Below are positions 24,340-32,461 of a DNA stretch of 53,712 nucleotides, one piece after another. The notes under the pieces are model-generated. The model searched no databases. It had not been told where the DNA came from and saw only the letters and a list, made by a program, of their open reading frames with translations. The first letter of the stretch is position 1. Every line of letters begins with the position of its first letter. The DNA comes from Oscillospiraceae bacterium (GTDB lineage: Bacteria > Bacillota > Clostridia > Oscillospirales > Oscillospiraceae): the NCBI GenBank assembly GCA_009777235.1, contig WRMH01000019.1, forward strand, positions 1 through 53,712, read 5' to 3'. The position numbers were made by a program, and so were the translations under genes.

Positions 24340-26787
24340 ATGTATACAGCGTCTGTAAGCGGAATAATTCTTCGCCCAAATCTGATTGAAAAAATGCAAA
24401 AGATTCAAAATAGAGCGCATATTTTTATTACCGCGCCCGGAGGATACGGCAAAACCGTTGCCGCCCACCAATGGCTTTCTTATGTGAATGGCGCGACGGT
24501 CAAGCTATATCTTACGGCGGACGACAATGACCCTGTCGTTTTTTACAAACGGCTCGCGTACGCGCTTTTGAAAGTTACCGGAAAAGAAAAAAGATTGGCG
24601 GACGCGCCCGTTTCTGCGAATGATTTTTTAAAAACAGTCAATTTGCTGCCAAATAAACACAAGCGTTGTTATTTGCTGCTCGACGATGTGCATAACATCG
24701 AAAACCCGGACATTGTCCGTTTTCTTCCTATAATTGCCGCGCGCCTGCCGAAATATATCCGCTTATGTATCGCCGGCCGCTGTGAGCCGACGGATGCGTT
24801 GCTCCAAACAGGATTATTTGAAATTTTGATGCAAGATGATTTAGTCTTTTCGGCAGAAGAAGTGGAGTGGCTCTGCGCGGAAAAAGACCGTGCTTTGACC
24901 TCAAAGCAAATTTCGGATTTGCTAAAGGCAACGGGCGGCTGGGCAATATATGTTTCCGCTATTTTGACCGGAGAAGGTGATTTAAAAAAGCCATACGCGT
25001 TGACACAGTATTTTGAAAATAGAGTGTGGAGCTTGTGGAACAAAGATTTTCAAAAGCTGCTGCTTTCGCTTTGCGTTCCGTCGCAGGTCACTCCGCTGTT
25101 ATACGAACGGCTGACCGGCGGGTCAGGCGGCGCGGCTTTCTTAAAACGGCTGATAAGAGAGAAAAACGTCTTTCTTTCACAGATTGCGGGCGATACTTAC
25201 CGTTTTCATGACATATTCCGTGATTTTGTGATGAAACATTCAGAGCTTCTCGGCTTTGAGGAAATACGGCGGCTGAATGATATTGCCGCCGAGTGGTATT
25301 ATGAGCAAGGGGATTATTATGCGAGTATGCGGCATTATATATCCAATGCCGACCATAACGGCATTGAGCTGTGCATGAATGAAATCAATCGTTTTCAAAC
25401 CGGCACGATGTCAATAGAAACGCGCACTAATTTTACAAACCGATATATTTTAAGCCTTCCTGATGATTTTATTGCAAACAGCCCCCTTTTGATTTCAAAA
25501 TGCGCGGCGGCGGCACATAGCAGCGCAAATGCCGAAATGTTTGCGCGTTATGCGGATATGCTTTATTTGAAGCTGCCTGAAATCGCGGCAAAACAGCCCG
25601 ACTTGCTCGAAACGATCGGGTTTTCAATCGGGATTGATTACCGCATGACGTTTCGGGAATATGTAAAACGGGTGACGCAAATGCTGCCGCTTATGGCAAA
25701 AGCCGCCGTATCGGGAAATAACGCGCGTATAAATTCGATTACCCAAAATCTTCCGTTTTATCACCGTTCAATGCGCGATTTTTCAGAATACCACGAACTA
25801 AAGCCGGATGATTTTGCTATGATAAAAGCAGCTTTTGGCGTGATTATCGGAAGAGATTACGCTGTTCAGGAACAGGCCGTTTATGCCGGGCTGCTTTTTG
25901 AGCGCGGCGAATTGTTAGAGGCTTTGCGCCATGCCATTAACGGTTATCACATATTATGCGGGGAAGATATGTCTCCCGAAACGGTTTTTTGTTCGCATAT
26001 GATACTTTGTTCGGTTTTGGACGCTATGGGCGCGAAAGCTGATGCCGGGAAAATCATGGAGCGGACGGAATCTTTTGTAAAAGAACACGCGCAATTTTTG
26101 CAAACAAACCTCAAAGCCCTGCAGACAAAACGCTCCATACTTACAGGAGAGCTAAGCGCAGCGCGTGAGTGGCTTGATATTTACGCATTTGAGGGGTCAC
26201 ATCTGCCGTTTTATCTGATTTGCCAGCATTTTACGACGCTTCGTTCTCATATTGCCCTAAAAGAATTTTCGCAAGCGGTTGATTTCGGCAAGCGTTTGCA
26301 AATTTTGTCGGTTTCATACAACCGTCCGCTTGACCAAATCGAAAGTGGTATTCTGACGGCGGCCGCGTTATGGAAAAACGGCAAAAAACAAGAATCTACA
26401 GAGCAAATGTCGCGCTCTGTAAAACTTGCCATGCCTTACGATTTTACGCAGCTGTTTGTGAATGAAGGTGAGGATATACTGCCGATACTCTTAACTTTGC
26501 GAAGCGAGAAAAGCGGCGGCGAGGCGCGGTTTGCCGACAGGCTTTGCGCGGGGATTTGCGGTCATCAAACTGATAAGCCGGATGTAATACCTATAGCATT
26601 ATCGCCAATGCGCCGTAAAATGCTCGGCTTTTTGGAACGCGGATTGACATACAATGAAATTGCCGGCGAGACCGGACTAAAACACGGGTCGGTCAAAACC
26701 CATGTACTGCTGTTATATAAACAGTTGGGCGTACATAACGCAAAAGACGCGGTTGCAAAAGCGAAAATATCAGGACTGATGGAGTAA
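24340..26787 (+). CDS. Large MalT/LuxR-type transcriptional regulator
   Basis: An 815-residue protein of the LAL/STAND class. The N-terminal NTPase has Walker A TAPGGYGKTVAAH (K38) and Walker B LLLDDVHN (~113). The middle (~340-740) is helical, TPR-like. The C-terminal ~60 residues form a LuxR HTH (LERGLTYNEIAGETGLKHGSVKTHVLLLYKQLGVHNAKDAV). Such proteins switch between ADP- and ATP-bound forms on ligand binding and activate metabolic or virulence genes. Targets are unknown. The start is ATG after GAGGTAAATT. It is divergent from the diguanylate cyclase, and the shared region contains a palindrome-spaced promoter. Confidence 0.9.
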   Translation: MYTASVSGIILRPNLIEKMQKIQNRAHIFITAPGGYGKTVAAHQWLSYVNGATVKLYLTADDNDPVVFYKRLAYALLKVTGKEKRLADAPVSANDFLKTVNLLPNKHKRCYLLLDDVHNIENPDIVRFLPIIAARLPKYIRLCIAGRCEPTDALLQTGLFEILMQDDLVFSAEEVEWLCAEKDRALTSKQISDLLKATGGWAIYVSAILTGEGDLKKPYALTQYFENRVWSLWNKDFQKLLLSLCVPSQVTPLLYERLTGGSGGAAFLKRLIREKNVFLSQIAGDTYRFHDIFRDFVMKHSELLGFEEIRRLNDIAAEWYYEQGDYYASMRHYISNADHNGIELCMNEINRFQTGTMSIETRTNFTNRYILSLPDDFIANSPLLISKCAAAAHSSANAEMFARYADMLYLKLPEIAAKQPDLLETIGFSIGIDYRMTFREYVKRVTQMLPLMAKAAVSGNNARINSITQNLPFYHRSMRDFSEYHELKPDDFAMIKAAFGVIIGRDYAVQEQAVYAGLLFERGELLEALRHAINGYHILCGEDMSPETVFCSHMILCSVLDAMGAKADAGKIMERTESFVKEHAQFLQTNLKALQTKRSILTGELSAAREWLDIYAFEGSHLPFYLICQHFTTLRSHIALKEFSQAVDFGKRLQILSVSYNRPLDQIESGILTAAALWKNGKKQESTEQMSRSVKLAMPYDFTQLFVNEGEDILPILLTLRSEKSGGEARFADRLCAGICGHQTDKPDVIPIALSPMRRKMLGFLERGLTYNEIAGETGLKHGSVKTHVLLLYKQLGVHNAKDAVAKAKISGLME

Positions 26788-26813
26788 GCGGGTGCATTTA
26801 CGAAAATTACATA

Positions 26814-26842
26814 TTGACAGCTTTTTTCAGGTGTGGTATAGT
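26814..26842 (+). promoter_or_regulatory. Strong promoter for a short transcript
   Basis: TTGACA (26814-26819) and TATAGT (26837-26842), 17-bp spacer, starting 26 bp after the LuxR-like stop. The next feature on this strand is a terminator ~40 bp downstream; there is no plus-strand gene. Confidence 0.75.
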
Positions 26843-26848
26843 ACACTT

Positions 26849-26923
26849 ACGCAAACGCTATCAGTTCGAGTTCATCCAAAAGCGAAAGCCCGGAGTTGTC
26901 GGACTCCGGGCTTTCTTTTTTTT
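26849..26923 (+). ncRNA. Candidate small RNA, about 75 nt
   Basis: It is bounded by the sigma-A promoter at 26814-26842 and a strong terminator (13-bp perfect stem, eight T). The first ~35 nt are predicted to be largely unpaired and could be the targeting region. There is no start codon with an RBS inside, and no similarity to a known RNA family that I recognise. It could be a trans-acting sRNA or a Hfq/ProQ-type regulator of nearby genes. Confidence 0.55.
26884..26923 (+). terminator. Strong Rho-independent terminator
   Basis: Stem GAAAGCCCGGAGT / ACTCCGGGCTTTC, 13 bp without mismatch, 6-nt loop, then eight T. It ends the candidate small RNA and any read-through from the LuxR-like gene. Confidence 0.9.
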
Positions 26924-26947
26924 GGCTAATGTGACAAGCAATCTCGC

Positions 26948-28120
26948 CTACACCCTCACGAAGCCGTGGGCGTCGCAAAATACGTCAAACTCCACAGAGT
27001 TTGCAAAGCCGAGAAATACATCATAGCGTGTGGCGCCGGAAGCAAGCCGGCCGAGCCAATGCGCCTTGCCGCCCTCGTCAGGGTCGCGGGCGAAAAACGC
27101 GGCGTAGAGCATAACGACATATTCTTCATCGCTAAGGTTCTTTGTTACCATTTCGGGGCTGAACACAAAACCGTATACGACGTCGGTGGCGGTCATTGCG
27201 CCGCTTTCGAGCGCGTCCGCCCAATCGTCAAACCCGCCCTCATCGGGAGTACGACCCAGCGCCGCGAAATACAGTGACGCGAGGAAAGAGTCCGGCGTGT
27301 TCGGTTCGGGGTCTGTCCAAGGCATTGACGGCGCGGGCGGCGCGGAAGGCGGAGGCGCGGGCGGCGATACAAACTCCACCGCAACATAGTAGAGTGCATT
27401 TGGAGAACCGCCGGTGTAAGGCAGCGTAACAGTGCCAACGCCATTTTCATCTATGGCTAAATCTTCAAAATTGTCCTCGCCCTCTACGGTAAAGGACTTG
27501 ATTGACCCGCCGGGAAGAGGTGTGACTGTAATTATTTGCTCAGCGTCAAAAACGCTGAGCTGGCCATTTCTTCTGGTGGCCGGAGCTTCGGCGCCCTCCG
27601 TTTGCGTCACAGAGCCGCTGCCTGTAATGTTATAATGTACTCCGGCAAAATTATAGAAAGCAAGGTAATATGTTTCCCCATCAACCACCACCGGGAGGCG
27701 GCTCATCCGATTTGTGTAATTGTTGTCAAAATCTTTCAGCGTAATGGTAAGTATATTACTATCTTCATCTTCGCCGATGGTAGCAGTATTAACATTTTTT
27801 GCCACGCCGATAGTTGCAGAGGTTATATCTTTGCCAAATGTCAATACGAGTTTTATAACATTAGCCGCATTTACGATATAAAACTCTCTATAGGTGTAAG
27901 TCTCTTCGTCACTTTCGTCGTATTCATTGTGATTGTAAACAAAAACAGCACTTGAACCTTTGACGCCTTCCTCAAAAGTTAAGTCAAATCCCGGATTACT
28001 CGTCCAAGGCGGAAGCGAGACTGCATCATCCGCGACAGCCGTCAGCGGGCTTAGGGTAAGCGACAGCGCGAGCGCGGTCATGAGTACGATTGCGATGGGC
28101 CTTAATAATTTTCTTTTCAT
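26948..28120 (-). CDS. Secreted DUF4214 protein, smaller paralogue
   Basis: A 390-residue exported protein. The signal peptide (MKRKLLRPIAIVLMTALALS) is cleaved after about TAVA. The middle ~220 residues are beta-rich without a recognised domain and contain polar stretches and acidic loops (EYDESDEETYTYREF). A proline-rich linker (PPAPPPSAPPAPSMP) leads to a DUF4214 pair at the C-terminus (LYFAALGRTPDEGGFDDW and LYAAFFARDPDEGGKAHW), ending AHGFVRV like the 1745-5146 protein. The start at 28120 has AAGGAGAGG. DUF4214 domains are found in cell-surface and glycan-related proteins, and the role here is inferred as surface attachment or matrix. Confidence 0.82.
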   Translation of the reverse strand: MKRKLLRPIAIVLMTALALSLTLSPLTAVADDAVSLPPWTSNPGFDLTFEEGVKGSSAVFVYNHNEYDESDEETYTYREFYIVNAANVIKLVLTFGKDITSATIGVAKNVNTATIGEDEDSNILTITLKDFDNNYTNRMSRLPVVVDGETYYLAFYNFAGVHYNITGSGSVTQTEGAEAPATRRNGQLSVFDAEQIITVTPLPGGSIKSFTVEGEDNFEDLAIDENGVGTVTLPYTGGSPNALYYVAVEFVSPPAPPPSAPPAPSMPWTDPEPNTPDSFLASLYFAALGRTPDEGGFDDWADALESGAMTATDVVYGFVFSPEMVTKNLSDEEYVVMLYAAFFARDPDEGGKAHWLGRLASGATRYDVFLGFANSVEFDVFCDAHGFVRV

Positions 28121-28572
28121 GTGTTTTCCTCTCCTTGTCTTTTCTTGTTTCTTCTTGTTTTGTTTGTTTATTTCAACTAAAGGCCATAAAGAAAACACAC
28201 GCAGAAGGGCATATATTGCCTGCGTCTCCGTCAGGAGACGTTAGCCAACGAAGTTGGCTCTACCTACATGTGCGCTGATGTGTATATTCAGCGTTTGTTA
28301 CGAAAAGCCTTGCCGCGAAAGTTACAAAATCAGCTTGAAAATACCGAGATGAAAAGGTATACTGATAATGGCTGTAGCGGCGGATTTTCCGTGTCTGTAG
28401 GCGGTTGGCTGTTAGAGTATCCCTACATTCGCCATGAAAGTATTACAGTACTATCATGGTCGCTGCGGCCCTTGATTATGGCCTTGAGGTCAATAAACTA
28501 TCACAAATGACGGAAAAATGCAATAAAAACTTTGCATTTTTGCAAAATATTGTGAAAAAATAAACTTTTTGT
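28121..28572. other. Intergenic region with two adjacent perfect hairpins
   Basis: No supported gene. Two back-to-back stems lie at 28223-28240 (CGTCTCC / GGAGACG) and 28243-28259 (AGCCAAC / GTTGGCT), 103-140 nt upstream of the DUF4214 start, so they may be in its leader. The rest contains short frames only, one with a weak resemblance to a serine-recombinase motif that I do not accept. Confidence 0.5.
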
Positions 28573-29742
28573 TCAAGACCCGGTGAGGAAAGCTGCCTTT
28601 TCCAGCCGGGCGAGTGCGTCGGTCAATACCGAACGCGGACAGGCGACGTTGAGACGCAAAAACCCCTCGCCGTCCGCTCCAAACATAGTCCCGCTGTTGA
28701 GCCACAGCTTTGCCTCTTGTGTCATGCGGCGGTCAAGCTCGGCTTGCCCAAGCCCGTAGGCCGAAAAATCCAGCCACATGAGATAAGTGCCCTCGGTCGG
28801 GACGGGCTTGATTTTAGAAAGCCGCTGTGCTAAAAAGTCCTGCACAAGCCGTATGTTTGCCATGAGATACGCCCTCAAATCGTCTAACCACGCCCCGCCG
28901 TGCGTGTACGCGCTTTTACAGGCGGCAAGGCCGAGGGTATTCAAATTATCATAACCGCTTCGTTTTATTTCGGCGCTTAGCTTCTCGCGCAGCTTTACAT
29001 TTTTGATAAAAATATTGGACGCTTGCAAACCCGCAAGGTTAAAAGTCTTGCTGGGCGCGGTGGCAATGACGGCGTTTTCGTCGAGCAGGCCAAAACAGGT
29101 GTGCGTATGACCATCCCACACAAAATCGCAGTGGATTTCGTCCGATACCACGATGACGCCATATTTTGAGCAAATGCGGTTTAGCCCGTCGAGCTCGCTT
29201 TTTGTCCAAACCCTGCCGACCGGGTTGTGAGGGCTGCACAGGAGAAAGAGCTTTACTTTGTTTTGCACGATTTTTCGCTCAAAATCCTCAAAATCAATAA
29301 AATATTTTCCGCCGCCGTAGCGCAGCGGATTGGTCACAAGAGCCCTGCCGTTATCGCGGATGAGGCTATAAAACGGGTGATAAACCGGAGTTTGTATCAT
29401 TATTGCATCGCCCGGCGCGGTAAAAGCCCGGACAATTTGCGCCAGCGCGAAAACTACCCCGGGCGCTTTGACGATTTCATGCCGGGTCACACGATAGCCA
29501 AAGCGTGAGGCAAACCAGTCTGACACCGCGTTGTAATAGCCGTCCGTCGGTTCGGTATAGCCGAATATACCGTGGAGGACGGATTTTTGAATATCCTCAA
29601 GCACTTCGGGCGGCGCGGGAAAATCCATGTCGGCGACCCACATTGGCAAAATGTCCGGGGGCTTGCCCCTGTCGCGGATAAAATCAAATTTTAGCGAATC
29701 TGTACCGTAACGGCTGATCACCGCGTCAAAATCATGCTTCAT
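28573..29742 (-). CDS. PatB/MalY-type C-S lyase (cystathionine beta-lyase)
   Basis: A 389-residue fold-type I PLP enzyme. N-terminal FDAVISRYGTDSLKFD and MWVADMDFPAPPEV mark the MalY/PatB group. The segments SPHNPVGRVW and VSDEIHCDFVW carry cofactor-binding Asn and Asp, and the Schiff-base lysine is in TAPSKTFNLAGLQ. These enzymes cleave cystathionine (and some other C-S bonds) to homocysteine, pyruvate and ammonia. The start ATG overlaps the stop of the upstream cystathionine synthase-type gene (ATGA), so the two are translationally coupled and probably act in series. A weak hairpin (TTTGCA / TGCAAA) follows the stop. Confidence 0.92.
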   Translation of the reverse strand: MKHDFDAVISRYGTDSLKFDFIRDRGKPPDILPMWVADMDFPAPPEVLEDIQKSVLHGIFGYTEPTDGYYNAVSDWFASRFGYRVTRHEIVKAPGVVFALAQIVRAFTAPGDAIMIQTPVYHPFYSLIRDNGRALVTNPLRYGGGKYFIDFEDFERKIVQNKVKLFLLCSPHNPVGRVWTKSELDGLNRICSKYGVIVVSDEIHCDFVWDGHTHTCFGLLDENAVIATAPSKTFNLAGLQASNIFIKNVKLREKLSAEIKRSGYDNLNTLGLAACKSAYTHGGAWLDDLRAYLMANIRLVQDFLAQRLSKIKPVPTEGTYLMWLDFSAYGLGQAELDRRMTQEAKLWLNSGTMFGADGEGFLRLNVACPRSVLTDALARLEKAAFLTGS

Positions 29743-30824
29743 CTCATAGCCCTATCCAAATCGTCAATAATATCCGAAGCCGCTTCAATGCCGACGGATA
29801 ATCGGAGCAATCTCCCGTCAATGCCGCGAGCCTCGCGCTCGGCCTGCGGCACGTCGGAATGTGTCTGGGTCACGGGATATGTGATCAGTGTCTCGACACC
29901 GCCAAGGCTTTCGGCATAGAGGATAAGCCTTGTTTTATCCAAAACGCTCCGGGCGGCTTTTTCGCTTTCCATTTTGAAACTTATCATCGCGCCCGTTTCG
30001 GGATAATAAACCTGCGTGACTTTCGGCTGTGTTTTGAGCCACGCGGCAATTTCCTCCGCGTTTGCTTTTGCTTTTTCCATGCGGACTGCAAGGGTTTTAA
30101 TGCCTCGCGTCACCAAAAAAGCGTCAAAGGGAGAGAGTACGGCGCCGACGGTCTTTTTCAAATAATGGAGCTTTTCCGCCATTTCAACAGTTTTTGCCAC
30201 AAGAAAGCCTGCCAGTGTGTCATTGTGTCCGGCGAGATATTTTGTGCCGCTGTGAACAACGATGTCCGCGCCGAGCGCGATTGGGTTTAAAAAATACGGC
30301 GTCAGGAAAGTGTTATCCGCAATCAGCAGTATATCCCGATTGCCTATAATATCTTTCACCCCGGAAATATCCGTCAGCTTCATCATGGGGTTGGTCGGGG
30401 TTTCGATAAAGACCGCCTTTGTCGCGTCTCCAATCGCGCTTTGAACAGCGGATAGGTCGGACGTGTCGGTATAGCGTACCGTGATGCCGTTTTTTGCGGA
30501 GATATTGTTAAAAAGGCGTATCGAGCCGCCATACAAATCACAGGTGGCTATGATTTCGTCGCCGGGCGCAAACAATTCCATCAACGTAGTGATGGCTGCC
30601 ATCCCGGTAGCGTAAGCGGACGCGCCCGCGCCGCCCTCCAATGCCGCAAGCAGTTTTTCCGTATGCTCGACCGTGGGGTTTTGCGACCGGGAATAATCAT
30701 ACCCGGTGCTTTGCCCGAAACCGGGATGGGCAAAAGTAGCGGACTGATAGATTGGGACAGCCACCGCGCCGGTGTTATGAGATGTGTCCCTCACGGCGTG
30801 GATGCAGGCTGTTTCAGGCTTCAT
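29739..30824 (-). CDS. Trans-sulfuration PLP enzyme (cystathionine gamma-synthase/lyase family)
   Basis: A 361-residue Cys/Met metabolism enzyme. N-terminal TACIHAVRDTSHNTGAVAVPIYQSATF, YDYSRSQNPTVEHTEKLLAALEGG, the lysine in VHSGTKYLAGHNDTLAG, and C-terminal GGVETLITYPVTQTHSD. Members perform gamma-replacement or beta/gamma-elimination; the downstream PatB-type lyase points to cystathionine synthesis from an activated homoserine plus cysteine (MetB-like), but MccB-type lyase activity cannot be excluded. The start at 30824 is supported by GAGGGAAGAG; an alternative start lies 33 bp upstream. Transcribed from the promoter at 30871-30899. Confidence 0.88.
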   Translation of the reverse strand: MKPETACIHAVRDTSHNTGAVAVPIYQSATFAHPGFGQSTGYDYSRSQNPTVEHTEKLLAALEGGAGASAYATGMAAITTLMELFAPGDEIIATCDLYGGSIRLFNNISAKNGITVRYTDTSDLSAVQSAIGDATKAVFIETPTNPMMKLTDISGVKDIIGNRDILLIADNTFLTPYFLNPIALGADIVVHSGTKYLAGHNDTLAGFLVAKTVEMAEKLHYLKKTVGAVLSPFDAFLVTRGIKTLAVRMEKAKANAEEIAAWLKTQPKVTQVYYPETGAMISFKMESEKAARSVLDKTRLILYAESLGGVETLITYPVTQTHSDVPQAEREARGIDGRLLRLSVGIEAASDIIDDLDRAMR

Positions 30825-30870
30825 GGCTCTTCCCTCGCTTGCTATCATACAATACATATGAGATTAGTAT

Positions 30871-30899
30871 AGTATAATGAGGCAGCTCCCCCTTGTCAA
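30871..30899 (-). promoter_or_regulatory. Promoter of the trans-sulfuration genes
   Basis: On the minus strand TTGACA (30899-30894) and TATACT (30876-30871), 17-bp spacer. It lies 42 bp from the family-3 element at 30941. Confidence 0.7.
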
Positions 30900-30940
30900 G
30901 CTCATCTTTCACCCCTTGTGCTCGAAAGGCTGCTTTTTGC

Positions 30941-31191
30941 CTATTGCGAGTGTGCGCTGCGGGGAGCTTCGTAGCGGAGTAAATTAGAGACTGTAGGCGA
31001 AATAGCGGATAAGGTCGAGCACTGTTTGAGTAGAGCGAATTTCATTGACAAAGCGAACAAAGGTCGCTTTGCGAACGAAGTTCGGGTTGGAGAATGAAAT
31101 TCGCTCTGCGAGTTTGCGAAGACCCCGCTATGAGCTGTACAGTGTCTATTTACGCAGGTCTGAAGCTCCACGCAGTGTACGCTCGCAATAG
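30941..31191. repeat. Family-3 core-and-arm palindromic element, copy 1
   Basis: A 251-bp element with 30-bp ends that are inverted repeats with four mismatches (CTATTGCGAG... and its partner before 31191), plus an inner pair GCGAATTTCATT / AATGAAATTCGC. The interior contains GAGTAAATTAG, GCGAAAT and GCACTGTTTGAGTAGAGCGAA, which recur in the 40325 element. It separates the divergent sulfur promoters. It folds into one long hairpin and has no coding capacity. Confidence 0.8.
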
Positions 31192-31219
31192 AGAACTAAA
31201 AAATTTTTTCAATTTCTGC

Positions 31220-31249
31220 TTGACAGGCAGGGTTAGTCAGTGATATAGT
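31220..31249 (+). promoter_or_regulatory. Promoter of the sulfonate-type ABC operon
   Basis: TTGACA (31220-31225) and TATAGT (31244-31249), 18-bp spacer, 29 bp after the family-3 element. The ~50-nt leader is too short for an S-box or T-box. Confidence 0.75.
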
Positions 31250-31304
31250 TTATTACATAGCATACACATAGGTATTATATGTAAAAGAAAAAGGAGAAAA
31301 ACAA

Positions 31305-32261
31305 ATGACCAAGCAACGAAAACATCTGATAGCGGCAATCGCTATCCTTGCCCTGCTGCTGACCTTGCTCGCGGGATGTTCAAACGCGCCGGAGGACGAA
31401 GCGGAGCCAACAAAAATCATCGTGGCCGATGCGAGAACCACCCATCACCTCAACCTTTATGTCGCGAAAGAACTCGGGCTGTTCGAGAAGTACAATCTCG
31501 ACATAGAAATTGTCGCGACGGACGACAACGCGATGTCGCGTGATTTAGTAGTTTCGGGTAGTGCGGACGTATTTTGGACTTGTCCGACCACGGCCATTGC
31601 CGCTATCGCGGGCGGCGCGCCAATCAAAACCATCGCGCAGGTCAAGAAGCCTTGCACAAGCGTACTGCTTGTTCCGGCGGATTCCGACATAAAGGAGCTA
31701 TCCGATTTGCAGGGCAAGAACATCTCAGGCATATCGCCGACCTGTGAGGCGATTATTTCTCTGACAGTCGCCGCGAGAGCTGCCGGAGCGGAATTTAATT
31801 TAGAGCGTTTGGCGGGAGGACCGGCTATACAGGCTCTTGAAGCGGGCGCGGTGGACGGAGCGATCCTTGAAGAACCTCAAGCGAGTATCGCGGAGCTTGC
31901 GGGCTATATCAGGAAATTTGACGATGTTTCGGCAAATATCCCATGCCGCACGATAAACGCGAGCGACAGCTTTTTGGCAAATAACGCCGACGCGCTCGTG
32001 GACTTTATCAAAGCCATTGACGAAGCCAACACGATTATATTAAGTGACCCGATCGCCGAAAATATTGTGGCCATCGCCGCCAAATACACGGGTGCGCCGG
32101 AGAACGCGATAATACACGGCAATCATCGCCTGCTGTTCGGAATAACGCTTGAAGTCGAAGGCTTGAAGAAGCTCGCAGATGAGCTTGTCAACATGGACGA
32201 CATAAGAGAAAACCCCGGTGATGATATGTTTGCCGAGGCTTTTCGGGGTATAACATGGTAG
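31305..32261 (+). CDS. ABC substrate-binding lipoprotein, SsuA/TauA/NMT1 type
   Basis: A 318-residue lipoprotein (signal AAIAILALLLTLLAGC, lipobox LAGC). The mature domain has the NMT1/SsuA pattern: HHLNLYVAKELGLFEKYNLDIEIV, SGSADVFWTCPTTAIAAIAGGAP, LQGKNISGISPTCEA and AGAVDGAILEEPQAS. These deliver sulfonates, nitrate, pyrimidine precursors or related compounds. Surrounding cysteine-metabolism genes favour an organosulfur substrate. RBS AAAGGAG. The end overlaps a small membrane-protein frame by 7 nt. Confidence 0.88.
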   Translation: MTKQRKHLIAAIAILALLLTLLAGCSNAPEDEAEPTKIIVADARTTHHLNLYVAKELGLFEKYNLDIEIVATDDNAMSRDLVVSGSADVFWTCPTTAIAAIAGGAPIKTIAQVKKPCTSVLLVPADSDIKELSDLQGKNISGISPTCEAIISLTVAARAAGAEFNLERLAGGPAIQALEAGAVDGAILEEPQASIAELAGYIRKFDDVSANIPCRTINASDSFLANNADALVDFIKAIDEANTIILSDPIAENIVAIAAKYTGAPENAIIHGNHRLLFGITLEVEGLKKLADELVNMDDIRENPGDDMFAEAFRGITW

Positions 32262-32461
32262 CAAAGCGATTGAAAGCTAACGGGATGCTCAAACGATTGC
32301 TCGGATTGTTGGCACTGTTGATTGTTATACTGATTTTCACGTCTTACGGGGCGGATGAATATGGTGTAAATAAATATGGTATAAATGAAAATGGGGCGAA
32401 TGAGATAGATGATTTCGCCCCAAGACGGGATGATTGGAGTTGGGAGCTTCCGTGTTGCTGA
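32255..32461 (+). CDS. Small membrane protein between binding protein and permease
   Basis: A 68-residue frame with one hydrophobic segment (LLGLLALLIVILIFTS), then an asparagine- and tyrosine-rich tail with repeats (EYGVNKYGINENGANE) encoded by GGTGTAAATAAATATG-like units. The start ATG overlaps the SsuA-type stop and the stop overlaps the permease start, so it is tightly embedded in the operon. I do not recognise it. It could be an accessory subunit or the decayed N-terminus of the permease. Confidence 0.4.
   Translation: MVAKRLKANGMLKRLLGLLALLIVILIFTSYGADEYGVNKYGINENGANEIDDFAPRRDDWSWELPCC

Noticed and set aside
28268..28510. 80-codon frame with YTDNGCSGGF resembling a serine-recombinase motif
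   Set aside because: The match is a few residues only, with no recombinase domain around it.
31200..31304. Possible S-box or T-box before the sulfonate-type ABC operon
   Set aside because: The leader is only ~50 nt and shows no riboswitch core or antiterminator motif.
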